Positions 42,133 to 51,153 of a stretch of DNA of 64,000 nucleotides are shown one piece after another; positions within the stretch are counted from its first letter, which is position 1; each line of letters starts with the position of its first letter. A program made the position numbers and the translations under genes. The notes beneath the pieces are model-generated. The model made no database searches, was not told where the DNA came from, and saw only the letters and a list, made by a program, of their open reading frames with translations. Origin of the DNA: Flavobacterium sp. ACN6 (GTDB lineage Bacteria > Bacteroidota > Bacteroidia > Flavobacteriales > Flavobacteriaceae); contig NZ_MRCQ01000006.1 of assembly GCF_002304005.1 (NCBI RefSeq), positions 279,671 to 343,670 of the forward strand, given 5' to 3'.

Positions 42133-44319
42133 ATGGAAATGGAACAGTTTTATTACGACAACAAAATTGTAAAAAAATTCATTTACGCCACAATCCTATT
42201 TGGAGTTGTGGGTATGTTAGTGGGACTTACCTTGGCGGTAATGTACCTTTTTCCCAACATGACAGATGGGATTTCATGGCTGAGTTACGGCCGATTAAGA
42301 CCATTACACACCAATGCAGTAATTTTTGCCTTTGTAGGTAATGCTTTTTTTGCAGGACTTTATTATTCACTGCAAAGATTACTAAAAGCCAGAATGTTTA
42401 GTGATTTTTTAAGTAATCTTCATTTCTGGGGCTGGCAGTTAATTATTGTCGCGGCGGCCATTACACTTCCGTTAGGTTACACTTCTTCTAAAGAATATGC
42501 AGAGTTAGAATGGCCTATCGATATTGCAATTGCATTAATATGGGTTGTAATGGGAATCAATATGATTGGTACAATGCTGCGTCGTAGAGAGCGTCACTTG
42601 TATGTTGCAATCTGGTTTTATCTTGCCACATTTGTAACAGTCGCAGTACTTCATATTTTTAATAACATTGAAATTCCAGTTTCTGCTTTTAAAAGTTATT
42701 CTGTTTATGCCGGAGTTCAGGATGCACTTGTGCAATGGTGGTATGGACATAATGCGGTAGCATTTTTCCTTACAACTCCATTCTTAGGTTTAATGTATTA
42801 CTTCATTCCTAAAGTGGCAAACAGACCAGTTTATTCATATAGACTTTCTATTATACATTTTTGGTCTTTGATCTTTATTTACATCTGGGCAGGACCACAC
42901 CACTTATTATATTCTGCATTGCCAAACTGGGCACAGAATTTAGGAGTTGCATTTTCAGTAATGTTAATTGCTCCATCTTGGGGTGGTATGATTAATGGTC
43001 TTTTAACTTTAAGAGGCGCATGGGATAAAGTTCGTGAAGAACCAGTTTTAAAATTCTTCGTAGTAGCGATTACAGGTTACGGAATGGCAACTTTTGAAGG
43101 TCCGATGCTTTCTTTGAAAAACGTAAATGCTATCGCGCACTATACAGACTGGATCGTTGCTCACGTACACGTTGGTGCTTTAGCTTGGAATGGTTTCATG
43201 TCGTTTGGTATCATTTATTGGTTAATCCCTCGAATGACAAAATCAAATTTATTTTCTAAAAAATTAGCAAACTTCCATTTCTGGATTGGTACTTTAGGTA
43301 TTATTGTTTATACAATTCCTTTATATGTTGCTGGTTTTCAGCAAGCCTCTATGTGGAAACAATTTAATCCAGACGGGACTTTAACGTATGGTAACTTCCT
43401 TGAAACAGTAACAGCTATTATGCCAATGTATTGGATGAGAGCTATCGGTGGTACTTTGTACTTAATAGGTATGCTGACATTGGTTTATAATATAATAATG
43501 ACAGTTAGAGCGGGATCTCCAGTAGAAGATGAATTGGCTCAAGCACCTGCTTTACAAAGAATCAGCAGCAGTCGAGTAAGAGGTGAAAAATTCCACTCTT
43601 GGTTAGAAAGAAAACCTATTCAATTAACCATTTTGGCTACAGTCGCTATTTTAATTGGAGGTATTATACAAATTGTACCAACTATTATGGTAAAATCTAA
43701 TATTCCAACAATTTCAAGTGTAAAACCTTATACACCGTTAGAACTTGAAGGACGTGATTTATATATTAGAGAAGGTTGCGTGGGTTGTCACTCACAATCA
43801 GTTCGTCCATTTAGAAGTGAGGTTGAGCGTTATGGCGTACAATCTAAAGCTGGAGAATTTGTGTATGATCATCCATTCTTATGGGGATCAAAACGTACAG
43901 GTCCAGATTTATTAAGAGTAGGTGGTAAGTACAATGATAATTGGCATTTTAACCACTTCTGGAATCCGCAGAGTATCTCTGCAGGATCTATTATGCCGGG
44001 ATACAAATGGTTATTTGATAATAAACCGATGGATATTTCATTAACACAAAAGAAAATGCAGGCAATGATTTCATTAGGTGTGCCATATACTCCTGAAGAA
44101 GTTACAAATGCACAAAAAACTTTAAGAGAGCAGGCTGTAAAAATAGAAAAAAGCTTAGAAAACGATCCTGACTTTGTAAAAAGTTATGAAGAAAGCAAGA
44201 AAAAAGCTGTTGCAAAAGGAGAAAAATTCATTCCTATGAATGAAAGAGAAATCGTTGCTTTGATCGCTTACATACAAAGACTTGGTACTGATATTAAAGT
44301 AAAAGAAACTTCTAAATAA
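42133..44319 (+). CDS. ccoNO: cbb3 cytochrome c oxidase, fused subunits I and II (CcoN-CcoO)
   Basis: The 728-residue protein joins the haem-copper subunit CcoN (about 1-470, 12 or more TM helices with PLHTNAVIFAF, WWYGHNAVAFFL, GPHHLLYSALP and VAHVHVGALAWNG bearing the metal-ligand histidines) to the mono-haem CcoO domain (about 500-725) with the haem c motif GCVGCHSQSVRPF at about 549-553 and Met ligand region GSIMPGYKWLF. This fusion is usual in Bacteroidota, whereas Proteobacteria have separate genes. It is the catalytic core of a high-affinity terminal oxidase reducing oxygen and pumping protons. Confidence 0.95.
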   Translation: MEMEQFYYDNKIVKKFIYATILFGVVGMLVGLTLAVMYLFPNMTDGISWLSYGRLRPLHTNAVIFAFVGNAFFAGLYYSLQRLLKARMFSDFLSNLHFWGWQLIIVAAAITLPLGYTSSKEYAELEWPIDIAIALIWVVMGINMIGTMLRRRERHLYVAIWFYLATFVTVAVLHIFNNIEIPVSAFKSYSVYAGVQDALVQWWYGHNAVAFFLTTPFLGLMYYFIPKVANRPVYSYRLSIIHFWSLIFIYIWAGPHHLLYSALPNWAQNLGVAFSVMLIAPSWGGMINGLLTLRGAWDKVREEPVLKFFVVAITGYGMATFEGPMLSLKNVNAIAHYTDWIVAHVHVGALAWNGFMSFGIIYWLIPRMTKSNLFSKKLANFHFWIGTLGIIVYTIPLYVAGFQQASMWKQFNPDGTLTYGNFLETVTAIMPMYWMRAIGGTLYLIGMLTLVYNIIMTVRAGSPVEDELAQAPALQRISSSRVRGEKFHSWLERKPIQLTILATVAILIGGIIQIVPTIMVKSNIPTISSVKPYTPLELEGRDLYIREGCVGCHSQSVRPFRSEVERYGVQSKAGEFVYDHPFLWGSKRTGPDLLRVGGKYNDNWHFNHFWNPQSISAGSIMPGYKWLFDNKPMDISLTQKKMQAMISLGVPYTPEEVTNAQKTLREQAVKIEKSLENDPDFVKSYEESKKKAVAKGEKFIPMNEREIVALIAYIQRLGTDIKVKETSK

Positions 44320-44326
44320 CAGCATT

Positions 44327-44521
44327 ATGTTTGAACAAATAAAACACAATATGGAAACAATATCGGGTATAGAAATTTACCCGATTCTTTCTCTCTTGAT
44401 TTTCTTCTTCTTTTTCGTAGGATTAGGCTTTTGGGTGTTTTCTTACAGAAAAGATAAAATTCAGGAAATGAGTAGTATACCTTTAGATGAAGGACTAGTT
44501 GTAATTACAAAAGACAGATAA
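44327..44521 (+). CDS. ccoQ: CcoQ-like small subunit
   Basis: The 64-residue protein has one TM helix (ILSLLIFFFFFVGLGFWVF) and a short cytoplasmic tail with SYRKDKIQEMSSIPLDEG, as in CcoQ/FixQ-type subunits that stabilise the complex. It sits between ccoNO (7-bp gap) and ccoP (2-bp gap). A second in-frame Met at residue 9 is an alternative start. Confidence 0.82.
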   Translation: MFEQIKHNMETISGIEIYPILSLLIFFFFFVGLGFWVFSYRKDKIQEMSSIPLDEGLVVITKDR

Positions 44522-44523
44522 AA

Positions 44524-45459
44524 ATGAAAAAGTTTTTCCCAGTATATGTTAGAGTACCGTTGATTTTCTTCATCGTATTTGCCTTAATGGAATATTTTAT
44601 AGATTCGGGCGATAGACCTGCTTTTATAAAATACCCAATGGTATCACTCTTTTTGTGTGTCTTTTTATTTATTTTGATTGCAATCGAAATTACATTGAGT
44701 GCCGTAAATAAAGTAATGTACCAATTATTGTCACCAGAAGAAAAGGCAAAATTAGAACATGAAGAAAGTTTAAGTTTCAAAGAAAGTACATGGTTTAAAA
44801 ACCTAATGCAAAAATTGACGAAAACTTCACCAATCGAAAAAGAAGGCGATTTATTAATGGATCATGATTATGACGGCATTAAAGAGCTTGATAATAATTT
44901 ACCGCCGTGGTGGGTATATTTATTCTACATCTGTATCATTTTTGGTGTAATCTATGTAGTGCGTTATGAAGTCTTAGGAGCTGATAACCAAGAGATGGAG
45001 TTGAAAAAAGAAATGGCTCAGGCAAAAATTGATGTTGAAGAATATTTAAAAACAGCTCCAGATTTGATGGACGAAAAAACAGTTGTTTTACTTACTGATG
45101 AACCAAGTTTAGCAGCAGGAAAAGAAATCTTTACTATGAATTGCGCGGCGTGTCACAGAGCCGATGGTGGAGGACAGATTGGTCCAAACTTAACAGATAA
45201 TCATTGGATTTTAGGAGGTGGAATTAAAAACCTATTCCACACCATTACAAATGGAGGTCGTGATGGAAAAGGAATGATTTCCTGGAAAGGAACCTTAAAA
45301 CCAAAAGAGATTCAGAAAGTAGCAAGTTACATTTTATCCCTGCAAGGATCGAATCCAAAAGACCCGAAAGAAGCAGAAGGAGAAGTTTGGGTAGATGAAA
45401 GCGCCGCGAAAACAGATGCTTCAAATACACAAAAAGATACCACAGAAGTTAAAAAATAA
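44524..45459 (+). CDS. ccoP: cbb3 oxidase subunit III (CcoP), single haem c
   Basis: The 311-residue protein has two N-terminal TM helices (about 9-27 and 36-58), a third at about 130-150 after the CcoP-type NNLPPWWVYLFYICIIFGVIY, and a C-terminal cytochrome c domain with one CxxCH (NCAACHRADGGG, near residue 205) and a Met ligand region (GKGMISWKG). Most proteobacterial CcoP have two haem c sites; only one is present here. The C-terminus is an acidic Asp/Glu/Lys tail. It passes electrons from a soluble cytochrome or the bc1/alternative complex to CcoN. Confidence 0.93.
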   Translation: MKKFFPVYVRVPLIFFIVFALMEYFIDSGDRPAFIKYPMVSLFLCVFLFILIAIEITLSAVNKVMYQLLSPEEKAKLEHEESLSFKESTWFKNLMQKLTKTSPIEKEGDLLMDHDYDGIKELDNNLPPWWVYLFYICIIFGVIYVVRYEVLGADNQEMELKKEMAQAKIDVEEYLKTAPDLMDEKTVVLLTDEPSLAAGKEIFTMNCAACHRADGGGQIGPNLTDNHWILGGGIKNLFHTITNGGRDGKGMISWKGTLKPKEIQKVASYILSLQGSNPKDPKEAEGEVWVDESAAKTDASNTQKDTTEVKK

Positions 45460-45470
45460 AATAAAATACC

Positions 45471-46889
45471 ATGTCAAATTTACCAGACGAAGCTTTTAGA
45501 GATACTATCGGAACTATAGATGAAGGTGGTAAACGGAAATTTGTTTTTCCGAAGAAACCGTCTGGTAAATTTTACAATTACAGAAAAATTGTCAGCTATA
45601 TTTTGCTGGCAATTTTAATCATAAATCCGTTTATCAAAATAAATGGGAACCAGTTTATGATGTTCAACATTCTCGAACGTCGTTTTAATATTTTTGGATT
45701 CCCTTTTTGGCCTCAGGATTTTTACCTCTTCGTTATTTCAATGCTAATCGGCGTTGTATTCATACTCTTATTTACAGTTGTTTTTGGACGAATATTTTGC
45801 GGCTGGATCTGCCCGCAGACTATTTTCCTTGAAATGGTTTTCCGTCGTATTGAATATTGGATAGATGGAGACCGTGGTTCGCAATCACGTTTGGCAAGAC
45901 AGGAATGGAATGGAGAAAAAATTAGAAAAAGACTTATAAAGTGGACCGTTTTCTTTTTAATCTCTTTCCTTATAGCTAATGTTTTTCTTGCTTATTTAGT
46001 GGGAAGTGATACTTTGTTTTTGATGATTGAGCAGGGACCAATTCAGCAGGCAAGTAATTTTGTTGCACTTCTAATTTTTACTGGAGTTTTTTATTTTGTT
46101 TTTGTCTGGTTTCGAGAGCAGGTTTGTATAATTGCCTGTCCGTACGGGAGATTGCAAGGTGTTCTTTTGGATAATAAATCGATAAATGTTGCATACGATT
46201 TTGTTCGTGGAGAAAAAGAAAAAGGACGTGCAAAGTTTAGTAAAAAAGAAGACAGGGCTTTAACAGGAAAAGGAGATTGTATTGACTGTCTTCAATGTGT
46301 TCATGTCTGCCCAATGGGAATTGACATTAGAAATGGAACACAGTTAGAATGCACAAACTGCACTGCTTGTATCGATGAATGTGATCATATAATGGAATCG
46401 GTAGGATTGCCAAAAGGTCTTATTCGTTATGCTTCTGAAGATGAAATTGCTAAAAAAGAACCTTTTAAATTTACGGCAAGAATGAAAGGTTACACTGCAG
46501 TTCTGTTTATTTTATTGAGTGTTTTTGTTGGAATGTTATTTTTAAGAACTAATGTTCAAGCTGTTATTCTGCGTTTGCCGGGACAGCTTTTTCAACATGA
46601 CGGTGATCAAATTAGTAATGTTTACACATATAAAATTGTAAACAAAACCATGAAAGATTACAGCAACATTCATTTCGAATTAATAGATCAGAAAGGAGAA
46701 ATTAAAAATGTTGGAAAACAGCATTTTAAAATTGCAAAAGAAGCAATTTCTCAAGGAACATTATTTATAGAAATAAAAGAAGTTTTATTAGAAAGTGATA
46801 AAACAAAAGTAAAAATTGGAGTTTATAACGGTTCTGAACTCCTGGAAACAACAACTACAAATTTCTTAGGACCACGCAGTTTTAATTAA
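45471..46889 (+). CDS. ccoG: Cytochrome c oxidase accessory protein CcoG
   Basis: The 472-residue membrane protein has several TM helices and the NapH-like motif FGRIFCGWICPQTIFLEM, then two [4Fe-4S] cysteine sets (CIDCLQCVHVCP and CTNCTACIDECDH, about residues 265-305) and a C-terminal periplasmic Ig-like domain. CcoG is the copper reductase that helps deliver Cu(I) for cbb3 oxidase assembly. It follows ccoP by 11 bp in the same operon. Confidence 0.95.
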   Translation: MSNLPDEAFRDTIGTIDEGGKRKFVFPKKPSGKFYNYRKIVSYILLAILIINPFIKINGNQFMMFNILERRFNIFGFPFWPQDFYLFVISMLIGVVFILLFTVVFGRIFCGWICPQTIFLEMVFRRIEYWIDGDRGSQSRLARQEWNGEKIRKRLIKWTVFFLISFLIANVFLAYLVGSDTLFLMIEQGPIQQASNFVALLIFTGVFYFVFVWFREQVCIIACPYGRLQGVLLDNKSINVAYDFVRGEKEKGRAKFSKKEDRALTGKGDCIDCLQCVHVCPMGIDIRNGTQLECTNCTACIDECDHIMESVGLPKGLIRYASEDEIAKKEPFKFTARMKGYTAVLFILLSVFVGMLFLRTNVQAVILRLPGQLFQHDGDQISNVYTYKIVNKTMKDYSNIHFELIDQKGEIKNVGKQHFKIAKEAISQGTLFIEIKEVLLESDKTKVKIGVYNGSELLETTTTNFLGPRSFN

Positions 46890-46901
46890 AATATTTATAC
46901 C

Positions 46902-47351
46902 ATGAAAATTAATTGGGGTACCGGAATTGTCATAGCATTTGGATTGTTCATGACGTTTATTTTATATTTTGTTTTTGAAGTACAATCAAATTCTAAATAC
47001 GATAATGATTTGGTTGTGGAAGAATATTACAAACACGACACGCATTTTCAAGAAGAAATGGCTCGAATTCAAAATGCACATGATTTGCAGCATAAACCTT
47101 CAATCAAATACACCGATAATGGTGTGGCTGTAACTTTTCCTGCTGGATTTGAAAGTGATAAAGTAAAAGGAAATATACTGTTGTACAGACCTTCAAATAA
47201 AAAATTTGATTTTAATACGCAAATTGCTTTAACCAATTCAGCATTAATGATTCCACAGAAAAAATTGATAAAAGGCCGTTGGGATGTCAATATGGAATGG
47301 CAGTACGAAGGCAAAAAATATTTAACTAAAGAAGTTATCTACGTGAATTAA
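46902..47351 (+). CDS. ccoH: FixH/CcoH assembly protein
   Basis: The 149-residue protein has one N-terminal TM helix (GTGIVIAFGLFMTFILYFVFEV) and an extracytoplasmic beta domain with NDLVVEEYYKHDTHFQEEM and GRWDVNMEWQYEGKKYLTKE, the FixH signature. It assists oxidase assembly. Twelve bases separate it from ccoG. Confidence 0.92.
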   Translation: MKINWGTGIVIAFGLFMTFILYFVFEVQSNSKYDNDLVVEEYYKHDTHFQEEMARIQNAHDLQHKPSIKYTDNGVAVTFPAGFESDKVKGNILLYRPSNKKFDFNTQIALTNSALMIPQKKLIKGRWDVNMEWQYEGKKYLTKEVIYVN

Positions 47352-47366
47352 TTTAATCTCAAAAAA

Positions 47367-48068
47367 ATGTTATTCTCAGCTTTCTTTCTCGGCCTAATAA
47401 GTAGTCTGCATTGTGTTGGAATGTGCGGACCAATCGCAATGATGTTACCGGTAGACAGGCAAAATGAAGCGAAAAAGGTAACGCAGATTATGACTTATCA
47501 TTTTGGAAGGTTGACAGCTTATGCTTCAATTGGACTGATTTTTGGATTATTGGGAAGAGGTTTTTTTCTAGCTGGATTGCAGCAAAAAATGTCCATAATA
47601 ATCGGTGTAATTATGATTATTGTGGTCTTGATTCCAGAGAAAAAATTTGCAGAATATAACTTTTCAAAACCCGTTTATAAAATCATTTCAAAAATCAAAA
47701 CTAATCTTGGCGCTCAATTTAGAAATAAGAGTTACAAATCTCTTTTTACAATTGGTCTTCTAAATGGATTTTTACCATGCGGAATGGTTTACGTGGCGCT
47801 GTTTGGTGCAATTGCTATGCAGAGTGCTTCTTATGGAGTTTTTTACATGCTCTTATTCGGAATTGGAACTATACCTTTGATGACGATTGTGGTATATGTC
47901 AACACCTTATTAAAATTACCTTTTAGAAATAAGATTCAAAAAGCAATTCCATATGTAGCAATTGTAATTGGAGTTTTATTTATCCTTAGAGGTCTAGGAT
48001 TGGGAATCCCTTATATTTCACCTTCAAGTATGAGTTTGTTTGTACAGCAGACTCCAAACTGCCACTAA
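47367..48068 (+). CDS. TauE/SafE-like membrane protein of the cbb3 locus
   Basis: The 233-residue protein has six or more TM helices with GLISSLHCVGMCGPIAMMLP at the start and GLLNGFLPCGMVYVALFGA in the middle, paired C-containing motifs as in DsbD-TM or SafE-like families. In Bacteroidota it regularly follows fixH and is thought to help copper or thiol handling during oxidase maturation; that is inference from context. It is last in the operon, 15 bp after ccoH, and converges on hemN. Confidence 0.85.
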   Translation: MLFSAFFLGLISSLHCVGMCGPIAMMLPVDRQNEAKKVTQIMTYHFGRLTAYASIGLIFGLLGRGFFLAGLQQKMSIIIGVIMIIVVLIPEKKFAEYNFSKPVYKIISKIKTNLGAQFRNKSYKSLFTIGLLNGFLPCGMVYVALFGAIAMQSASYGVFYMLLFGIGTIPLMTIVVYVNTLLKLPFRNKIQKAIPYVAIVIGVLFILRGLGLGIPYISPSSMSLFVQQTPNCH

Positions 48069-48086
48069 CAAATAGAATATAAAAAG

Positions 48087-49451
48087 CTATACAGTCATCG
48101 AAAACAAATTGGTTTCCGGTGACTTTCTTTTTAGATGCAAGTCAAAAGCCATGCAAATATTACGTACAAAAGGTCTTCCTTCTTCGGTAATTTTAAGTTT
48201 TCCTTCTTCAATAACGATTAATTGATCTTTTGCGATCTCTTCTAAATCTTCTAATACACTCGGAAGTTCTTTAAAATAAAGAGAATCATTTTTCCAGGAA
48301 GTTTCTAATTCACAAGTTAAATTTAGAATGTGTTTTCTAATAATTAGATCCTCGTCATTTAGAATATGACCTTTTACAACGGGTAATTTATCCCATTCTA
48401 ATAATTGATAATAGTCTTCCAGATTTTTAGTGTTTTGAGCAAAACTGTACCAGCTGTCACTAATTGAGGAAACTCCTAGGCCAATCATCGCCTGTGTTTT
48501 AGAAGCGCCGTAACCCATAAAGTTTCGGTGTAAATTTCCATTATGAGCTGCTTTATACAAAGTATCGCTTTCTAATGCAAAATGATCCATACCAATTTCA
48601 TGGTAACCGTTTTTAGTCAGCAGCTTTTTGCCAGTTTCGTAAAGTTCTCTTTTTTCCGCATCTTTTGGAAGATTTTCATCATTAAAGCCACGTTGTCCAT
48701 TTCCTTTTATCCAAGGTACGTGAGCGTAACTATAAAATGCTAAACGGTCTGGTTTTAAAGAATTTGTCTTTTCAACTGTATCAATTACATCTTCAACAGT
48801 TTGAAAGGGAAGACCAAAGATAATATCATGGCCAATAGAAGTATATCCAATTTCTTTTGCCCAAAATGTTACTTTGGCAACATTATGAAAGGGCTGAATT
48901 CTATTGATGGCTTTTTGAACTTTAGCAGCATAATCCTGAACGCCAAAACTCACTCGGCGAAAGCCTAAATCATACAGTTTTTTAAGCTGTTCATAAGTGG
49001 TGTTATTAGGGTGTCCTTCAAAACTAAATTCATGATTTTCTGCTTTTACTGCATAACTAAAAATTCCGTTGATAAGACTTTCGAGATTTTCTTTGGAAAA
49101 GAATGTCGGCGTTCCTCCGCCTAAATGTATTTCTTTTATAATTGGTTTTTCTGGAAGTACCCTGCAATATAAACTCCATTCTTTTAAAAGTGCTTTAATG
49201 TAGATTTCTTCAACAGAATGATTTTTTGTTATACGTTTATTGCATCCGCAAAAAGTACACATGCTTTCGCAGAAGGGAAGGTGGATGTATAAACTAATTC
49301 CGTTTTTTGAATTACTTTCTGAAAATGATTTTTGTAAAGAAGTTATCCATTTTTCTGCTGTAAAATCAGCTTCATTCCAGTAAGGAACTGTTGGATAGCT
49401 AGTATATCTTGGACCTGGGACATTGTATTTTTGAGTCAAAGAGATTTTCAT
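48087..49451 (-). CDS. hemN: Oxygen-independent coproporphyrinogen III oxidase
   Basis: HemN converts coproporphyrinogen III to protoporphyrinogen IX by radical SAM chemistry, without oxygen. The 454-residue protein has the cluster motif CESMCTFCGC (Cys61, Cys65, Cys68, and Cys70), GGGTPTFFSKENLESL and the C-terminal HemN domain. It supplies haem under low oxygen and so fits beside the cbb3 oxidase. Its promoter carries the same 14-bp box as ccoI. Confidence 0.95.
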   Translation of the reverse strand: MKISLTQKYNVPGPRYTSYPTVPYWNEADFTAEKWITSLQKSFSESNSKNGISLYIHLPFCESMCTFCGCNKRITKNHSVEEIYIKALLKEWSLYCRVLPEKPIIKEIHLGGGTPTFFSKENLESLINGIFSYAVKAENHEFSFEGHPNNTTYEQLKKLYDLGFRRVSFGVQDYAAKVQKAINRIQPFHNVAKVTFWAKEIGYTSIGHDIIFGLPFQTVEDVIDTVEKTNSLKPDRLAFYSYAHVPWIKGNGQRGFNDENLPKDAEKRELYETGKKLLTKNGYHEIGMDHFALESDTLYKAAHNGNLHRNFMGYGASKTQAMIGLGVSSISDSWYSFAQNTKNLEDYYQLLEWDKLPVVKGHILNDEDLIIRKHILNLTCELETSWKNDSLYFKELPSVLEDLEEIAKDQLIVIEEGKLKITEEGRPFVRNICMAFDLHLKRKSPETNLFSMTV

Positions 49452-49472
49452 AATGACGGATTTAGTTTACAT

Positions 49473-49516
49473 CAAAATTAAAACATCATTGAGAGACAGA
49501 AAATGACAAATATCAT
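49473..49516 (-). promoter_or_regulatory. Candidate Fnr-type box and -7 element before hemN
   Basis: On the minus strand ATGATATTTGTCAT (49516 to 49503) is followed after 22 bp by TAATTTTG (49480 to 49473). The 14-mer equals the one before ccoI and the -7 element equals that of ccoS. Confidence 0.75.
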
Positions 49517-49530
49517 ATAACCAACAAAAA

Positions 49531-49556
49531 AAAGAGGCTCAATTTTGAGCCTCTTT
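49531..49556. terminator. Terminator after the 49571-50047 gene
   Basis: AAAGAGGCTCAA pairs with TTGAGCCTCTTT (two-base loop), A-rich on one side. It isolates the hemN promoter from read-through. Confidence 0.8.
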
Positions 49557-49570
49557 AGTGAATTAAATAA

Positions 49571-50047
49571 CTAACGTGAAATAGAATCTTGGATGATTTT
49601 ATGCCATTTTTTTGCAAACTGATGATCTTGGTAGACGCTTATCTGTTTGATGCGGTCATCGTCAAAATCATAGAATGGGATTATTATTTTTTTAGATGTT
49701 TCTTTATCTTGAAATTCAAAATCAATTTTAATGATGGTATCAGAATGCGCATCTGTTGTCGGAATCAATTTGCAGGAAGTAACTGTATTTAAATCGACAA
49801 AAGTAGATTCCTGTTGGTTTGGATTGAAATTCATTAGTATGAATTTGTTGTTTTTCTGATCCAGCGTTAATGTTTTATTATTGATTGATTCAGTCAAATC
49901 AAAGCTTTCTGGATTTGTCGGATTGAATCTCTTTTTAATGTTCAAAATTCTTGATTTGCTTGCTGCGCTTGAGCGAGCAGAGAAGTATACTGGAATTGCG
50001 ACAATAATTAAAATCACAATACCCATTATTGTTGTAGTAGTTTCCAT
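49571..50047 (-). CDS. Membrane-anchored protein, function unknown
   Basis: The 158-residue protein has one N-terminal TM helix (IMGIVILIIVAIPVYFSA) and a cytoplasmic beta-rich domain (FILMNFNPNQQESTFVDL, DTIIKIDFEFQDKETSKKIIIPFYD) ending in a helix DHQFAKKWHKII, which looks PH-like in strand order. I do not recognise a named family. It may be co-transcribed with nothing; a terminator follows directly. Confidence 0.65.
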   Translation of the reverse strand: METTTTIMGIVILIIVAIPVYFSARSSAASKSRILNIKKRFNPTNPESFDLTESINNKTLTLDQKNNKFILMNFNPNQQESTFVDLNTVTSCKLIPTTDAHSDTIIKIDFEFQDKETSKKIIIPFYDFDDDRIKQISVYQDHQFAKKWHKIIQDSISR

Positions 50048-50153
50048 AATATTTTTAATGAAATAAATAAATGATATGCAAAACAGTTTTCAATTTGAAA
50101 ACGGTCTAGAGGTAGTTGAAGAATGAATCTTCAAATGAAAATCAAATATTTAT

Positions 50154-50501
50154 TTACCAGAAAAAATGGAAAGCATAGAGTATGACTAAGACTTTTTTAC
50201 TTTGAGTTGTAAATAGTTTAGTATAAACGGTAGTGTTTGTAACGGTTTGATGCTGAGGGATAAGAGGTAAGAGAGAATCAAAACATTTGATAATTCCAGA
50301 AGGATTTGTTTTGATGTTCGCTGCAAACTGATAACTTCCCTGAGGCTGAATAAATGCAGACGAATCTGCTATGTCTTTGCAGAAATTTGAATCTGATTTT
50401 TCCGTTTCAGTTATATGCACAGAAGCTGTGTCTGCCTGATAAGCAAACAAACCTGCAATCAAAAGTGCAATAAAAATAACGGTTTTACGAATCCAATTCA
50501 T
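50154..50501 (-). CDS. Small secreted or anchored protein, function unknown
   Basis: The 115-residue frame has a signal or anchor helix (TVIFIALLIAGLFAYQA), a Ser/Thr-rich middle with two Cys (Cys42 and Cys73 approximately) and a hydrophobic C-terminal end (VLVILYAFHFFW). No family is recognised. Base use resembles neighbouring genes, so I keep it as probable. Confidence 0.5.
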   Translation of the reverse strand: MNWIRKTVIFIALLIAGLFAYQADTASVHITETEKSDSNFCKDIADSSAFIQPQGSYQFAANIKTNPSGIIKCFDSLLPLIPQHQTVTNTTVYTKLFTTQSKKVLVILYAFHFFW

Positions 50502-50609
50502 GTCGGCGAATTTAAGTCATAAAACACAATTAAAGAAATTTTATAGAATTAATTAACACTCAAAAACTATCCTCAGCCCATTTTTATAAAAAGCTGAGGA
50601 TTTATGAAG

Positions 50610-51032
50610 TTATTGCTGCATCTTAAAATAGTAATCTGCAGAATGTTTGCCACTTCCATAAAACAAGAAAAAGATGCAGATTAGTAAAACTACAAGAGCT
50701 AGAATTAAACTTTCGGAATGCATTTTCCCCATGAAATTTATGAGAACAGCGCCAAACAATATAGGTAATTGAGCTGCAATTGCCCAACGGGTTAGTAGTC
50801 CGAAAATAATCATTATGCCGCCAATCATGTGAGCTGGAGCAATGTAATGCAGCATAAACATACCTCCGCCAAATCTATCTATTGGAGAAATTAACTCATG
50901 CAGGTATTGAATATTGGTGACAAATGAGACACCTTTCATAAATAAGAATCCACCCAAAACAATACGTACTAAATCAACCGGTAAATAAGTGTGCGAATTG
51001 GCCCACTTATTCAAACTTTTTACATTTTCCAT
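50610..51032 (-). CDS. DoxX-family membrane protein
   Basis: The 140-residue protein has four TM helices and the DoxX pattern VDLVRIVLGGFLFMKGVSF, MIGGIMIIFGLLTRWA and LILALVVLLICIFFLFYG. DoxX proteins are linked to thiol and quinone stress responses and to respiratory complexes. The palindrome TTACTAAATTTTAGTAA 32 bases upstream looks like an HxlR-type operator (51064-51080). No regulator gene is next to it. Confidence 0.87.
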   Translation of the reverse strand: MENVKSLNKWANSHTYLPVDLVRIVLGGFLFMKGVSFVTNIQYLHELISPIDRFGGGMFMLHYIAPAHMIGGIMIIFGLLTRWAIAAQLPILFGAVLINFMGKMHSESLILALVVLLICIFFLFYGSGKHSADYYFKMQQ

Positions 51033-51063
51033 GATGCTGTGTGATTAAAAATTATATACTAAG

Positions 51064-51080
51064 TTACTAAATTTTAGTAA
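51064..51080. promoter_or_regulatory. Palindromic candidate operator before doxX
   Basis: A perfect 17-bp palindrome with core TACT-N7-AGTA, 32 bases before the DoxX start codon. This spacing equals the box bound by YodB/CatR-type (HxlR) quinone-sensing repressors in Bacillus. Confidence 0.55.
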
Positions 51081-51153
51081 TATATTTAATTTTAACAGTC
51101 TGAAATTGAGTTTTTTGCCTTTTTTAACTGTGTGTTTTGAGAATACTTAAATG

